Shown here piece by piece: positions 21,103 to 29,536 of a stretch of 58,372 nt of DNA. Below the pieces are notes generated by a model, which saw nothing but the letters and a program-made list of their open reading frames with translations, did no database searches and had not been told where the DNA came from. Each line of letters begins with the position of its first letter. The stretch's first letter is position 1. The DNA comes from Thiohalomonas denitrificans (lineage in GTDB: Bacteria > Pseudomonadota > Gammaproteobacteria > Thiohalomonadales > Thiohalomonadaceae). The stretch is from the NCBI GenBank assembly GCA_020725115.1, contig DYFR01000023.1:1-58372 (forward strand). Direction: 5' to 3'. The translations under genes and the position numbers were made by a program.

Positions 21103-21315
21103 ATGGCCACAACAGCCGCAGAACGGGTACGTAAGCGCCGCGCAGCCATGCGCATGGCCGGTTTGCGCCCGATCCAGCTTTGGGTGCCGGATACTCACCG
21201 CCCCTCGTTCGCCCAGGAGTGCCGCCGACAGTCAGCCTTGTTGCGTGGAGACGCACAAGAGAGCGATGTTTTGACGTGGATTGAATCCGCCTCTGACGCC
21301 GAGGGTTGGGAGTGA
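21103..21315 (+). CDS. MazE-family antitoxin (DUF3018-like)
   Basis: A 70-residue basic protein starting at ATG 21103 behind a gggggaacggg RBS. The N-terminal RVRKRRAAMRMAGLRPIQLW and following WVPDTHRPSFAQECRRQSAL are typical of the antitoxin MazE / DUF3018 group paired with MazF toxins. It should bind the palindromes directly upstream and neutralise the downstream toxin. Its stop overlaps the GTG start of the toxin. Confidence 0.88.
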   Translation: MATTAAERVRKRRAAMRMAGLRPIQLWVPDTHRPSFAQECRRQSALLRGDAQESDVLTWIESASDAEGWE

Positions 21316-21638
21316 GGCGAGGTGACTTGGTGACTATTGTCCTGTCCGGAAACTTCGGCAAGCCGCGGCCGGCGCTGGTGATGCAGACCGATTTTTTTGA
21401 TCTGCACCCCTCGGTCACGGTCCTGCCCGTGACCAGCGACCTGCGGGAGGCCCCGCTGTTTCGCGTCACGGTTATGCCGAGTGTAGAAAACGGTTTGCAC
21501 AAACCCTCGCAAATCATGGTGGACAAGGCCATGACGGTGGCGCGGGAAAAGGTGGGAACACCCTTCGGTCATCTCGATGCGAAAACCATGCTGGAAGTTG
21601 AACGCTGCATGGCGGTGTTTGTCGGCATAGCCCATTGA
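21312..21638 (+). CDS. MazF/PemK-type mRNA interferase toxin
   Basis: A 108-residue toxin starting at GTG 21312, overlapping the antitoxin TGA (GTGA, translational coupling). The N-terminal RRGDLVTIVLSGNFGKPRPA fits the PemK/MazF beta-barrel (RGDLxxxxxxxxxGKPRPxLV), followed by TVLPVTSDLREAPLFR and the C-terminal domain. The family cleaves mRNA at short motifs. The frame is complete, so the pair is probably functional. Confidence 0.9.
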   Translation: MRRGDLVTIVLSGNFGKPRPALVMQTDFFDLHPSVTVLPVTSDLREAPLFRVTVMPSVENGLHKPSQIMVDKAMTVAREKVGTPFGHLDAKTMLEVERCMAVFVGIAH

Positions 21639-21724
21639 ACAAAGATCCAGTGCGGACGCGTCTCCTCATGGACTTTCCGGGTTAAAATACGCGCCTCTTT
21701 CTTCCCCGCCATACCGAAGGTTTC

Positions 21725-22771
21725 ATGTCACAGATACAACGCAAGGCCGTCGCCCTGGTTTCCGGCGGGCTGGATTCCATGCTCGCCGTCCGGGTGATCC
21801 AGGAGCAGGGCATCCACGTCGAAGGCATCAATTTCTACACCGGCTTCTGTGTGGAAGGGCATACCCACGCCATCCGCAAGAAGGATCAGGGCAAGGACAA
21901 GCGCAACAACGCCCTGTGGGTGGCGGAGCAGCTGGGTATCAAGCTGCACATCATCGACATCGTCGAGGAGTACAAGGACGTGCTGCTCAACCCCAGGCAC
22001 GGTTACGGCGCCAACATGAACCCGTGCCTGGACTGCAAGATTTTCATGGTGCACAAGGCGCTGGAGTGGGCCGACAAGAACGGCTTCGACTTCATCATCA
22101 CCGGCGAGGTGGTGGGCCAGCGGCCGATGTCGCAGCGCAAGGACACCATGCCGGTGGTGGCGCGCGAGTCCGGCGCCATGGATCGCCTGCTGCGCCCCCT
22201 GTGCGCGAAGAACCTGCCGGCCACCCTGCCCGAACGGGAAGGCTGGGTGGACCGCGAAAAGCTGCACGATTTCTCCGGCCGCAGCCGCAAGCCGCAGATG
22301 GCCTTGGCAGCACAGTTCGGCTTCAGCGACTACGCGACCCCGGCGGGCGGCTGCTGTTTCCTCACCGACGAGGCCTATTCGCGCAAGCTGGTGGATCTGT
22401 GGCAGGCACGCGGCAAGCGCGAATACGAAATGGACGACATCATGCTGCTCAAGGTGGGGCGCCATATCCGCCCCGCGCCACATTACAAATTGATCGTCGG
22501 TCGCGAAGAGGGCGAGAACAATTTCCTCGAAGGCTACCGCAAGATCTATATCCATCTGCGCCCGATCAGTCATACCGGACCGCTGGTGCTGCTGGACGGC
22601 GAGGCGAGCGAGGAGGACATCGTGCTCGCCGCACGCATCACCGCGCGCTATTCCAAGGGCCACACCGCCGAGCAGGTTACCGTGCAGGTCACCGGCCTGG
22701 ACGGCGTGAGCCGCGAACTGGTGGTGGCGCCGCTGTCGCCGGACGAACTCAAGCCGGAGTGGCATTTGTGA
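21725..22771 (+). CDS. PP-loop ATPase, ThiI-like tRNA/sulfur-transfer enzyme with C-terminal NFACT-R-like domain
   Basis: A 348-residue protein. The N-terminal PP-loop is SGGLDSM (residues 13-19). Conserved cysteines follow in NPCLDCK (Cys101, Cys104) and GGCCF (Cys210, Cys211). The last about 110 residues (MLLKVGRHIRPAPHYKLIVG onward) resemble the NFACT-R_2 RNA-binding domain found fused to ThiI-like PP-loop proteins. The family is annotated as thiouridylase or tRNA sulfurtransferase; activity is inferred. The next gene is a TusA-like sulfur carrier, supporting a thiolation role. It lacks the THUMP domain of classical ThiI. Confidence 0.8.
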   Translation: MSQIQRKAVALVSGGLDSMLAVRVIQEQGIHVEGINFYTGFCVEGHTHAIRKKDQGKDKRNNALWVAEQLGIKLHIIDIVEEYKDVLLNPRHGYGANMNPCLDCKIFMVHKALEWADKNGFDFIITGEVVGQRPMSQRKDTMPVVARESGAMDRLLRPLCAKNLPATLPEREGWVDREKLHDFSGRSRKPQMALAAQFGFSDYATPAGGCCFLTDEAYSRKLVDLWQARGKREYEMDDIMLLKVGRHIRPAPHYKLIVGREEGENNFLEGYRKIYIHLRPISHTGPLVLLDGEASEEDIVLAARITARYSKGHTAEQVTVQVTGLDGVSRELVVAPLSPDELKPEWHL

Positions 22772-22786
22772 TCCGAAAAACCTTTT

Positions 22787-22858
22787 CACCGCCGAGACGC
22801 AGAGATCGCAGAGAACATATGATCACTTATCCTCGGCGTACTCTGCGTCTCGGCGGTG
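22787..22858. repeat. Dispersed palindromic repeat, copy 3
   Basis: Perfect 18-bp arms: caccgccgagacgcagag at 22787-22804 and its complement at 22841-22858. It sits between the PP-loop gene and the tusA-like gene. Confidence 0.9.
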
Positions 22859-22871
22859 GGATGTAACGCTT

Positions 22872-23105
22872 ATGGCCCATTATCAGCTTGATGCCCGCCG
22901 CCTGCTCTGCCCGATGCCGGTGATCCGTGCCCAGAACCGGGTGGCGGAGCTGTTGCCCGGCGATGTGCTGGAGGTGACCTGCACCGATCCGGGCGCGCTC
23001 AACGACATCCCGGCCTGGTGCCGCATCAACGGCCACACCGTGCTGGCCACCCGCCGCGACGGCAATGAAGTGATCATCGACATCGAGGTGGGTGATGGGA
23101 CATAG
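22872..23105 (+). CDS. TusA-like sulfur carrier protein
   Basis: A 77-residue protein of the SirA/TusA fold. The catalytic CPxP motif is LLCPMPV with Cys13, which carries a persulfide. TusA-family proteins relay sulfur to tRNA thiolation enzymes, molybdenum cofactor synthesis or sulfur oxidation (Dsr/Hdr). Placement after a PP-loop thiolase suggests it is that enzyme's sulfur donor. The 3' end overlaps the CDF transporter start by 11 bp. Confidence 0.93.
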   Translation: MAHYQLDARRLLCPMPVIRAQNRVAELLPGDVLEVTCTDPGALNDIPAWCRINGHTVLATRRDGNEVIIDIEVGDGT

Positions 23106-24270
23106 CCATCAGCATGCCGCCCTGCCGCAAGGCAACAAGGGCGATGCGCGCTACGAGGCGACGCGCAACGTCACCGTCATCGGCGCGGTGGTCAACCTGC
23201 TGCTGTCCATCGGCAAGGTGGTGATCGGTGTCATGGGCGGTTCACCGGCCCTGGTGGCGGACGGTGTTCATTCCCTGTCCGATCTGCTCACTGACGTCCT
23301 GGTGGTATGGGCGGCCAAGCACGGCAGCCGGGATGCCGATGAGGATCATCCCTATGGCCACGGCCGCATCGAAACCGTATTTACCGTGGCCCTCGGCGTG
23401 GTGTTGCTGCTGGTGGCCGCCGGCATCATGTACGACGCCGTCTCACGCCTGTTTCATCCCGAACGCCTGACCCAGCCCGGCCTGCTGGCGCTGGCGATGG
23501 CGGCGATCTCGGTGGTGTCCAAGGAGGTGCTCTACCATTACACCCTGCGTGTGGCCAAGCACATCCGCTCCAATCTGCTCAAGGCCAATGCCTGGCATCA
23601 CCGCACCGATGCCATCTCCTCCATCGTGGTCATCGTCGGCATCGCCGGCACCATGGCCGGTTTGCCCTATCTTGATGCCATCGCGGCGGTGGTGGTGGGC
23701 CTGATGATCGCCAGGATCGCCTGGGAGCTGGGCTGGCATGCGGTGCATGAACTGGTGGATACCGCCCTGGAGGCCGAACGGGTGGAGGCCATCCGGCAGG
23801 CCATTCAGTCGGTGGACGGCGTCAACGAACTGCATACCCTGCGCACCCGGCGCATGGGTGCCGATGCCCTGGTGGATGTGCACATCCAGGTCGACCCGTT
23901 GCTCAGCGTGTCGGAAGGGCACTACATCAGCGAGCGGGTGCGCCAGAAGGTGGTCCGCGAGATCGATGAGGTGCAGGATGTGTTGGTGCACATCGATCCG
24001 GAGGACGACGAACAGATCGCCCTCAGCGCCCACCTGCCCTCGCGTCAGGTGCTGCTGGCGAGGTTGCGGGAGTTCTGGCAGGATAGCGCCGCTGCCGCCC
24101 ACATCCGCCGGGTGACGCTACACTACCTGGACGGCAGGTTGCGGGTGGAGGTGTATCTGCCGCTGGAACTGGCCCGCGACGAGGCCGAGCGCACAAGGCT
24201 GACTGCGGCCCTGCAGCAGCCGGTAGAGGCCATGGCGGAAATCGAGTCGCTCACCGTCCATTACAGCTGA
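23095..24270 (+). CDS. Cation diffusion facilitator (CDF) transporter
   Basis: A 391-residue CDF efflux transporter. Six membrane helices run from about residue 20 to 210, with metal-site motifs ADGVHSLSDLLTDV (D-x3-D class, here preceded by H) and AWHHRTDAISS, and the HPYGHGRIE loop. The cytosolic cation_efflux_C domain follows, with about 90 extra C-terminal residues compared with FieF. It exports Zn2+, Fe2+ or related divalent metals. ATG 23095 was chosen; GTG 23092 is also possible. Confidence 0.92.
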   Translation: MGHSHQHAALPQGNKGDARYEATRNVTVIGAVVNLLLSIGKVVIGVMGGSPALVADGVHSLSDLLTDVLVVWAAKHGSRDADEDHPYGHGRIETVFTVALGVVLLLVAAGIMYDAVSRLFHPERLTQPGLLALAMAAISVVSKEVLYHYTLRVAKHIRSNLLKANAWHHRTDAISSIVVIVGIAGTMAGLPYLDAIAAVVVGLMIARIAWELGWHAVHELVDTALEAERVEAIRQAIQSVDGVNELHTLRTRRMGADALVDVHIQVDPLLSVSEGHYISERVRQKVVREIDEVQDVLVHIDPEDDEQIALSAHLPSRQVLLARLREFWQDSAAAAHIRRVTLHYLDGRLRVEVYLPLELARDEAERTRLTAALQQPVEAMAEIESLTVHYS

Positions 24271-24287
24271 CGCGCCACTTTGGTGCG
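24271..24287. promoter_or_regulatory. NtrC enhancer site 1 upstream of glnA
   Basis: cgcgccacttTGGTGCG: a near-perfect 7-3-7 inverted repeat matching the NtrC consensus tgcacca-N3-tggtgca. Centre 24279, about 103 bp upstream of the sigma-54 -24 element. Confidence 0.8.
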
Positions 24288-24301
24288 TTTTGTTATTTTT
24301 G

Positions 24302-24318
24302 GGCACCAAGATGGTGCA
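24302..24318. promoter_or_regulatory. NtrC enhancer site 2 upstream of glnA
   Basis: ggcaccaagatggtgca matches the NtrC consensus at 16 of 17 allowed positions. Its centre, 24310, is 31 bp (about three helical turns) from site 1, as in classical paired NtrC enhancers. Confidence 0.88.
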
Positions 24319-24380
24319 AAACGGTCTTGCGTCACCCTTGGGCCAAGAATTATGGCTTTGAAAATCATGTGCTTGCCTGA

Positions 24381-24395
24381 TGGCATGGTTCATGC
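24381..24395 (+). promoter_or_regulatory. Sigma-54 (-24/-12) promoter of glnA
   Basis: tggcatggttcatgc has the invariant GG (24382-24383), exactly 10 bp, then GC (24394-24395). Transcription should start near 24407, giving a leader of about 60 nt before glnA ATG 24467. Confidence 0.85.
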
Positions 24396-24466
24396 ACTTA
24401 TTTGGACACAAAATTCCGGCCGCTAATCCGGCTTACCTGTTGAGCACTAACCTGGAGGCAGTTGAG

Positions 24467-25876
24467 ATGTCTGGTGACAATGTATTGAACCTGATTAAGG
24501 AAAAGGGCGCGAAGTTCATCGACTTCCGCTTTACCGACACCCTGGGCAAAGAGCAGCACGTGACTTACCCGGTCAGCCAGATCAGTGCCGACACCTTCAC
24601 CGACGGTGTGATGTTCGACGGCTCCTCCATCTCCGGCTGGAAGCACATCAACGAGTCCGACATGATCCTGATGCCGGATCCGGCCACGGCCTACCTGGAC
24701 CCGTTCGCCGACGAGCCGATGGTCAACATCACCTGCGACATCGTCGAGCCCTCCACCATGCAGGGCTACGAGCGTGACCCGCGCTCCATCGCGCGCCGCG
24801 CCGAGGAATTCCTCAAGTCCACCGGTATCGGTGACACCGCCTTCTTCGGTCCGGAACCCGAATTCTTCATTTTCGACGACATCCGCTGGGGCGCCGACAT
24901 GTCCGGCTGCTTCGTCAAGATCGACTCCGAAGAGGCCGACTGGAACTCCGAGCGCGTCTACGCCAACGGCAACATGGGTCACCGTCCGGGCATCAAGGGC
25001 GGCTACTTCCCGGTTCCCCCGGTCGATTCCCTGCACGACATCCGCGCCGCCATGTGCCTGGCGATGGAAGAGATCGGCCTGAAGGTCGAGGTGCACCACC
25101 ACGAAGTGGCCACCGCCGGCCAGTGCGAAATCGGCGTTGCCTTCAACACCCTGGTGAAGAAGGCCGACGAGGTGCAGAAGCTGAAGTACGTGGTGCACAA
25201 CGTGGCCCACGCCTACGGCAAGACCGCCACCTTCATGCCCAAGCCGATGGTCGGTGACAACGGTTCCGGCATGCACGTGCATCTGTCCATCGCCAAGGGT
25301 GGCGTCAACCAGTTCAGCGGCAACCTGTACAGCGGCCTGTCCGAGACCGCGCTGTACAGCATCGGTGGCATCATCAAGCACGCCCGCGCCCTGAACGCCA
25401 TCACCAACCCCGGCACCAACAGCTACAAGCGCCTGGTCCCCGGCTTCGAAGCCCCGGTGATGCTGGCCTACTCCGCCCGCAACCGTTCCGCTTCACTGCG
25501 CATTCCGTACGTGCAGAACCCGAAGGCCCGCCGCATCGAGGTGCGTTTCCCGGATCCGACCGCCAACCCCTACCTGGCCTTCTCCGCCCTGATGATGGCG
25601 GCCCTGGACGGCATCATCAACAAGATCCACCCGGGCGACGCCATGGACAAGGACCTGTACGACCTGCCGCCGGAAGAGGCCAAGGCCATCCCGACCGTGT
25701 GCCATGCCCTGGATCAGGCGCTGGACTACCTGGACAAGGATCGCGAGTTCCTGACCCGTGGCGGCGTGTTCACCGACGACGTGATCGATGCCTACATCAA
25801 GCTGAAGATGGACGACGTCACGCGCATGCGCATGACCACGCACCCCATCGAGTTCGACATGTACTACAGCCTCTAA
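24467..25876 (+). CDS. glnA: Glutamine synthetase type I
   Basis: A 469-residue GSI, the same length as the enteric enzyme. It makes glutamine from glutamate, ammonia and ATP. ATG 24467 has a ggagg RBS 8 nt upstream; the longer open frame upstream would swallow the promoter. Visible are [11 protein letters not shown], the metal-binding [18 protein letters not shown], and the adenylylation site [10 protein letters not shown] (Tyr in YDLPP), so it should be regulated by GlnE/PII. Two NtrC sites and a sigma-54 promoter precede it, and ntrBC lie downstream. Confidence 0.99.
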   Translation: MSGDNVLNLIKEKGAKFIDFRFTDTLGKEQHVTYPVSQISADTFTDGVMFDGSSISGWKHINESDMILMPDPATAYLDPFADEPMVNITCDIVEPSTMQGYERDPRSIARRAEEFLKSTGIGDTAFFGPEPEFFIFDDIRWGADMSGCFVKIDSEEADWNSERVYANGNMGHRPGIKGGYFPVPPVDSLHDIRAAMCLAMEEIGLKVEVHHHEVATAGQCEIGVAFNTLVKKADEVQKLKYVVHNVAHAYGKTATFMPKPMVGDNGSGMHVHLSIAKGGVNQFSGNLYSGLSETALYSIGGIIKHARALNAITNPGTNSYKRLVPGFEAPVMLAYSARNRSASLRIPYVQNPKARRIEVRFPDPTANPYLAFSALMMAALDGIINKIHPGDAMDKDLYDLPPEEAKAIPTVCHALDQALDYLDKDREFLTRGGVFTDDVIDAYIKLKMDDVTRMRMTTHPIEFDMYYSL

Positions 25877-25897
25877 GCGAGACTGCAGTCCGCTTGA

Positions 25898-25927
25898 ACA
25901 GAACGCCCCCGCAAGGGGGCGTTCTGT
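25898..25927 (+). terminator. Rho-independent terminator of glnA
   Basis: Perfect 13-bp stem (acagaacgccccc / gggggcgttctgt) with a gcaa loop, starting 22 bp after the glnA stop. The trailing T-run is short, but the arm itself ends in ttctgttt. Confidence 0.85.
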
Positions 25928-26025
25928 TTGGTGGGTACTTCCGATAAGGGCCCTGCGAAGGAAATGCAGCTTCGCTGCTTTTCCCATACAAGGCGTGAAA
26001 ACGCTAACCCTGCTATATTCCCGCC

Positions 26026-26589
26026 ATGAACCGCCGCATTTCCATCCTGACCGCCCTCAGCCTCGCCCTCGCCCTTGGCGCCCCGCCCCTGTTTGCCGAA
26101 ACCAAGGGCTACAAGATCGTCCGTCCCGACGGTACGGTGGAGTTCTCCGATCAGCCTGCTCCCGGTGCGCAGGAGATCACCCTGCCCAAGGCGCAAGGCT
26201 ATGAAGCACCGCCCCCGCCGCCGCCTGCACCGGCCGTCGAACCGACGACACCCCCGGGGCCGCCCTACAGCCTGCTGGCCATAGCTGCGCCGGAACCGGA
26301 TCAGACCCTGCACAACGGCGAGACCCAAGTGAATGTCAGCGTACAGGTGATGCCTGCCCTACGCCCGGGCCATCGCCTGGTAATCCTGCTGGATGGCAGC
26401 GAGGCAGCCGGCGGCGCCGGCACCGGATACACCCTCAGCAATGTGGAGCGCGGCAGCCATGTGCTGGTTGCGGAAGTGCGCGATGGGCGCGGCAAGGTGC
26501 TGATCAGCTCCGCACCGGTGACTTTCCACATGCGTCAGCATTCCATTCTGTTCCCCAAGCCTCCCGCCCCGACACCACCGGCTCCCTGA
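26026..26589 (+). CDS. DUF4124-containing secreted protein
   Basis: A 187-residue protein with a signal peptide (hydrophobic 6-22, cleavage after LFAE-type site near 23-25). The DUF4124 core follows (YKIVRPDGTVEFSDQPAPGA), then a proline-rich linker (about 62-82) and a beta-rich Ig-like C-terminal region. DUF4124 genes commonly lie between glnA and ntrB in gammaproteobacteria; their function is unknown, and the product is probably periplasmic. Confidence 0.88.
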   Translation: MNRRISILTALSLALALGAPPLFAETKGYKIVRPDGTVEFSDQPAPGAQEITLPKAQGYEAPPPPPPAPAVEPTTPPGPPYSLLAIAAPEPDQTLHNGETQVNVSVQVMPALRPGHRLVILLDGSEAAGGAGTGYTLSNVERGSHVLVAEVRDGRGKVLISSAPVTFHMRQHSILFPKPPAPTPPAP

Positions 26590-26631
26590 TTGCTGCATCG
26601 GGGTTCGATCCCCAATACCCCAAAAGTGCCT

Positions 26632-26650
26632 GCGCACCAATTTGGTGCGC
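26632..26650. promoter_or_regulatory. NtrC-like binding site upstream of ntrB
   Basis: gcgcaccaa-t-ttggtgcgc, a perfect 9-1-9 inverted repeat fitting the NtrC consensus core. A further half site tggtgcg is at 26685-26691. It lies about 170 bp upstream of the sigma-54-like element at 26808. Confidence 0.8.
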
Positions 26651-26807
26651 TCTGCTGCGCCATCAACTATGCTCATGTCCATTGTGGTGCGCCCCGATAG
26701 CCGATGAAGGGCGGAAATATTTCCCGTCAATCTGTAACCAATTGTTTATTGGTCAGTATTTTGAGCACTATCGGTTGGTAACCAATACCCCGAGCCGCCA
26801 TCAAATC

Positions 26808-26822
26808 TGGTTTGGTTCTTGC
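26808..26822 (+). promoter_or_regulatory. Possible sigma-54 promoter of ntrB
   Basis: tggtttggttcttgc shows GG (26809-26810), 10 bp, GC (26821-26822), with the TTGC consensus at -12. The predicted transcription start (about 26834) falls at or just before the ntrB start codon, so either the mRNA has almost no leader or translation begins at ATG 26850. Autoregulation through the NtrC site upstream would be expected. Confidence 0.55.
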
Positions 26823-26834
26823 TTAACTTTGGAC

Positions 26835-27932
26835 ATGGAAAATCCGGGCATGCAGCCACCCAGCCTTTACCAGGGCGTGATCGAGAACCTGCACACCGCC
26901 GTGCTGCTGTTCGATGATGCCCTGCGCCTGCGTTACCTGAATCCTGCGGCGGAAATGCTGCTCGCCGCCAGTGCGGCCCGCCTGCTCGGTGCCGGTGCGC
27001 CGCAGCTGCTTCCCAGCAAGCCGTTCAGCAATGCCCTGGCCGAGGCTCTCGCCAGCGGCCATCCCTTTACCGAGCGGGAACTGGTGCTGGAGTTGGGCCC
27101 GGAGCGGCGCGTGACGGTGGACGTTACGGCGACGCCGCTCACCGAACCGGGACGGCGCGAGCTGCTGGTGGAAATGACCCAGGTGGATCGCCAGTTGCGC
27201 ATCACCCGCGAGGAAGGGCTGCTGGCACAGACCGCCACCACCCGGGTGCTGGTGCGCGGTCTGGCGCATGAAATCAATAACCCCCTCGGCGGCCTGCGCG
27301 GCGCGGCGCAACTGCTGGAGCGCGAACTCCCCAGTGAGGCGCTGAAGGAATACACCCGCATCATCATCAGTGAAGCGGACCGGTTGCAGAATCTGGTCAA
27401 CCGCATGCTCGGCCCCAACGCCCTGCCCAAGCGTCAGCCGGTGAACATTCACGAAATTCTGGAGCGCGTGCGCCAGCTGGTTCAGACCGCGGTGCCCTCC
27501 GGCGTCCGCATCGAGCGCGACTACGACCCCAGTATCCCGGAGGTGATGGGCGATCAGGATCAGCTTATTCAGGCCATTCTCAATCTGGTGCGCAACGCCG
27601 CCCAGGCGGTGGGTGAGCACGGCGAGATCGTTCTGCGCACGCGCACCCTGCGCCAGTACACCATCGGCCACACCCGGCACAAGCTGGTGATCCGCGTCGA
27701 CGTGATCGACAACGGCCCCGGCATACCACCGGAGGTGATGGAGGCGATCTTCCTGCCCATGGTCACCGGCCGCCCGGAAGGTACCGGCCTGGGACTGCCC
27801 ATCGCGCAATCACTGATCAATCAGCACGGCGGGCTGATCGAATGCGACAGCCAGCCGGGCCACACCATGTTTACCGTGCTGCTGCCCATCAACCCCGAGG
27901 GCGGCAAGAATGAATCGCGCACGCGTGCGTGA
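26835..27932 (+). CDS. glnL: Nitrogen regulation sensor kinase NtrB (GlnL)
   Basis: A 365-residue cytosolic histidine kinase/phosphatase controlled by PII. The PAS domain (about 15-110; VLLFDDALRLRYLNPAAEML) is followed by the HisKA block with phospho-acceptor His145 (GLAHEINNPLGGLRGAAQLL), N-box NAAQAVGEHG, DNGPGIP, and the G box GTGLGLPIAQSLINQHGG. ATG 26835 is used; ATG 26850 (MQPPSLYQG) is the alternative if the sigma-54 element at 26808 is real. The cognate regulator NtrC is encoded next. Confidence 0.95.
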   Translation: MENPGMQPPSLYQGVIENLHTAVLLFDDALRLRYLNPAAEMLLAASAARLLGAGAPQLLPSKPFSNALAEALASGHPFTERELVLELGPERRVTVDVTATPLTEPGRRELLVEMTQVDRQLRITREEGLLAQTATTRVLVRGLAHEINNPLGGLRGAAQLLERELPSEALKEYTRIIISEADRLQNLVNRMLGPNALPKRQPVNIHEILERVRQLVQTAVPSGVRIERDYDPSIPEVMGDQDQLIQAILNLVRNAAQAVGEHGEIVLRTRTLRQYTIGHTRHKLVIRVDVIDNGPGIPPEVMEAIFLPMVTGRPEGTGLGLPIAQSLINQHGGLIECDSQPGHTMFTVLLPINPEGGKNESRTRA

Positions 27933-27943
27933 CGAAAAACATA

Positions 27944-28024
27944 TTGCCGCAGAGACGCAGAGACGCAGAGAAGGCAAGGATCATGAAAGGACGGACCACA
28001 AAACGCTCTGCATCTCCGCGACAA
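27944..28024. repeat. Dispersed palindromic repeat, copy 4
   Basis: Left arm 27944-27970 (ttgccgcagagacgcagag plus one further repeat unit) pairs with the right arm 28006-28024 (ctctgcatctccgcgacaa) with three mismatches. It lies in the ntrB-ntrC gap. Confidence 0.85.
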
Positions 28025-28044
28025 GTATCTTAGGACGAACCATC

Positions 28045-29457
28045 ATGGATAATACGGCAAAAATCTGGGTCATCGACGACGATCGCTCCATCCGCTGGGT
28101 GCTGGAGCGTGCGCTGAAACAGGCGCAAATGGACGTGCGCAGCTTTGACAACGCCGACGAAGCACTGCACGCCCTCGAACGCAGCCAGCCCGATGCCATC
28201 ATCACCGACATCCGCATGCCCGGCATGAGCGGCCTCGACCTGCTGGCCGAGATCGGCGCGCGCAGTCCGCAGCTGCCGGTGATCATCATGACCGCCCATT
28301 CCGATCTCGACAGTGCGGTCTCCGCCTATCAGGGCGGGGCCTTCGAATATCTGCCCAAACCCTTCGATGTTGACGAGGCGGTGGAACTGGCACGCCGCGC
28401 CATCGCCCATCGTCTCGATCAGGCACAGGTACACGGCGCGGAACCCAGCAGCCCGGTGCCGGAGATCATCGGCGCCGCGCCCTCCATGCAGGAAGTGTTT
28501 CGCGCCATCGGCCGCCTGTCGCGCTCCAATATCACCGTACTCATCAACGGTGAATCAGGTACCGGCAAGGAACTGGTGGCCCACGCTCTGCATCGCCACA
28601 GCCCGCGCGCGTCCAAGCCGTTCATCGCCATCAACACCGCCGCCATCCCGCGCGACCTGCTCGAATCGGAACTGTTCGGCCATGAGCGCGGCGCCTTTAC
28701 CGGTGCGCAGGCACAGCGCATCGGCCGTTTCGAGCAGGCCAACGGCGGCACCCTGTTTCTTGACGAGATCGGCGACATGCCTGCTGAGTTGCAGACACGC
28801 CTGCTGCGCGTGCTGGCCGACGGCGAGTTCTACCGCGTCGGCGGCCATGCGCCGGTGAAGGTCGACGTGCGCATCATCGCCGCCACCCACCAGGACCTGG
28901 AAAAACGCGTCAAGGAAGGCCTGTTCCGCGAAGACCTGTTTCACCGCCTCAACGTCATCCGCATCCACATTCCCTCCTTGCGTGAACGGCGCGAGGACAT
29001 CCCGCTGCTGATGCAGCACTTCCTCAAGGAGGCGGCCACGGAGTTGGGCGGCGAGGCCAAGCGTGTCGACACGGAAGTGGGCGACTATCTCACCACCCTC
29101 GACTGGCCGGGCAACGTGCGCCAGCTGGAGAACATCAGCCGCTGGCTTACCGTCATGTCGCCGGGACAGGAAATCCACATGGAAGACCTGCCGCAGGAAT
29201 TGAAGGTGCGGCAGGAAAGCACCTCCAGCGATGAGGACTGGACCGCGCCGCTACGCCGCTGGGCCGAACACCGGCTCGGCCGCGGCAAAGACAACCTGCT
29301 CGGCGAGGCCGAACCGGAATTCGAACGCATCATGATCGATGCCGCCCTGAAAAAAACCGGCGGCCACCGCCAGGAGGCAGCCCGCCTGCTCGGCTGGGGC
29401 CGCAACACCCTGACCCGCAAGATCAAGGAGCTGGGGATGGGGGACGACGAGGAGTAG
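28045..29457 (+). CDS. glnG: Nitrogen regulation response regulator NtrC (GlnG)
   Basis: A 470-residue sigma-54 activator. The receiver domain carries phospho-acceptor Asp55 (ITDIRMPGMSG). The AAA+ domain has Walker A at about 169-176 (GESGTGKE), the sigma-54-contact loop GAFTGA near 216, and DEIGDMPAELQTRLLRVL. The Fis-type HTH is at the C-terminus (EAARLLGWGRNTLTRKIKEL). ATG 28045 was chosen; the open frame reaches back through a palindromic repeat, giving a non-native N-terminal extension. It should bind the three sites listed at glnA and ntrB. Confidence 0.97.
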   Translation: MDNTAKIWVIDDDRSIRWVLERALKQAQMDVRSFDNADEALHALERSQPDAIITDIRMPGMSGLDLLAEIGARSPQLPVIIMTAHSDLDSAVSAYQGGAFEYLPKPFDVDEAVELARRAIAHRLDQAQVHGAEPSSPVPEIIGAAPSMQEVFRAIGRLSRSNITVLINGESGTGKELVAHALHRHSPRASKPFIAINTAAIPRDLLESELFGHERGAFTGAQAQRIGRFEQANGGTLFLDEIGDMPAELQTRLLRVLADGEFYRVGGHAPVKVDVRIIAATHQDLEKRVKEGLFREDLFHRLNVIRIHIPSLRERREDIPLLMQHFLKEAATELGGEAKRVDTEVGDYLTTLDWPGNVRQLENISRWLTVMSPGQEIHMEDLPQELKVRQESTSSDEDWTAPLRRWAEHRLGRGKDNLLGEAEPEFERIMIDAALKKTGGHRQEAARLLGWGRNTLTRKIKELGMGDDEE

Positions 29458-29474
29458 CCGGAGATTAGTCGCCC

Positions 29475-29515
29475 TTGACAGTGGTCACCTTAATGACTAT
29501 GGTCATGCGCATGAC
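29475..29515 (+). promoter_or_regulatory. Promoter and operator of the Phd/PIN toxin-antitoxin pair
   Basis: ttgaca (29475-29480), a 17-bp spacer, then tatggt (29498-29503) form a good sigma-70 promoter. A perfect palindrome gtcatgcgcatgac (29502-29515) overlaps the -10/start region, and atgac/gtcat (29493-29497, 29502-29506) adds a second inverted repeat. This is the expected site of antitoxin autorepression. Confidence 0.75.
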
Positions 29516-29536
29516 TATTTGTAGTGAGGTGAGCCA

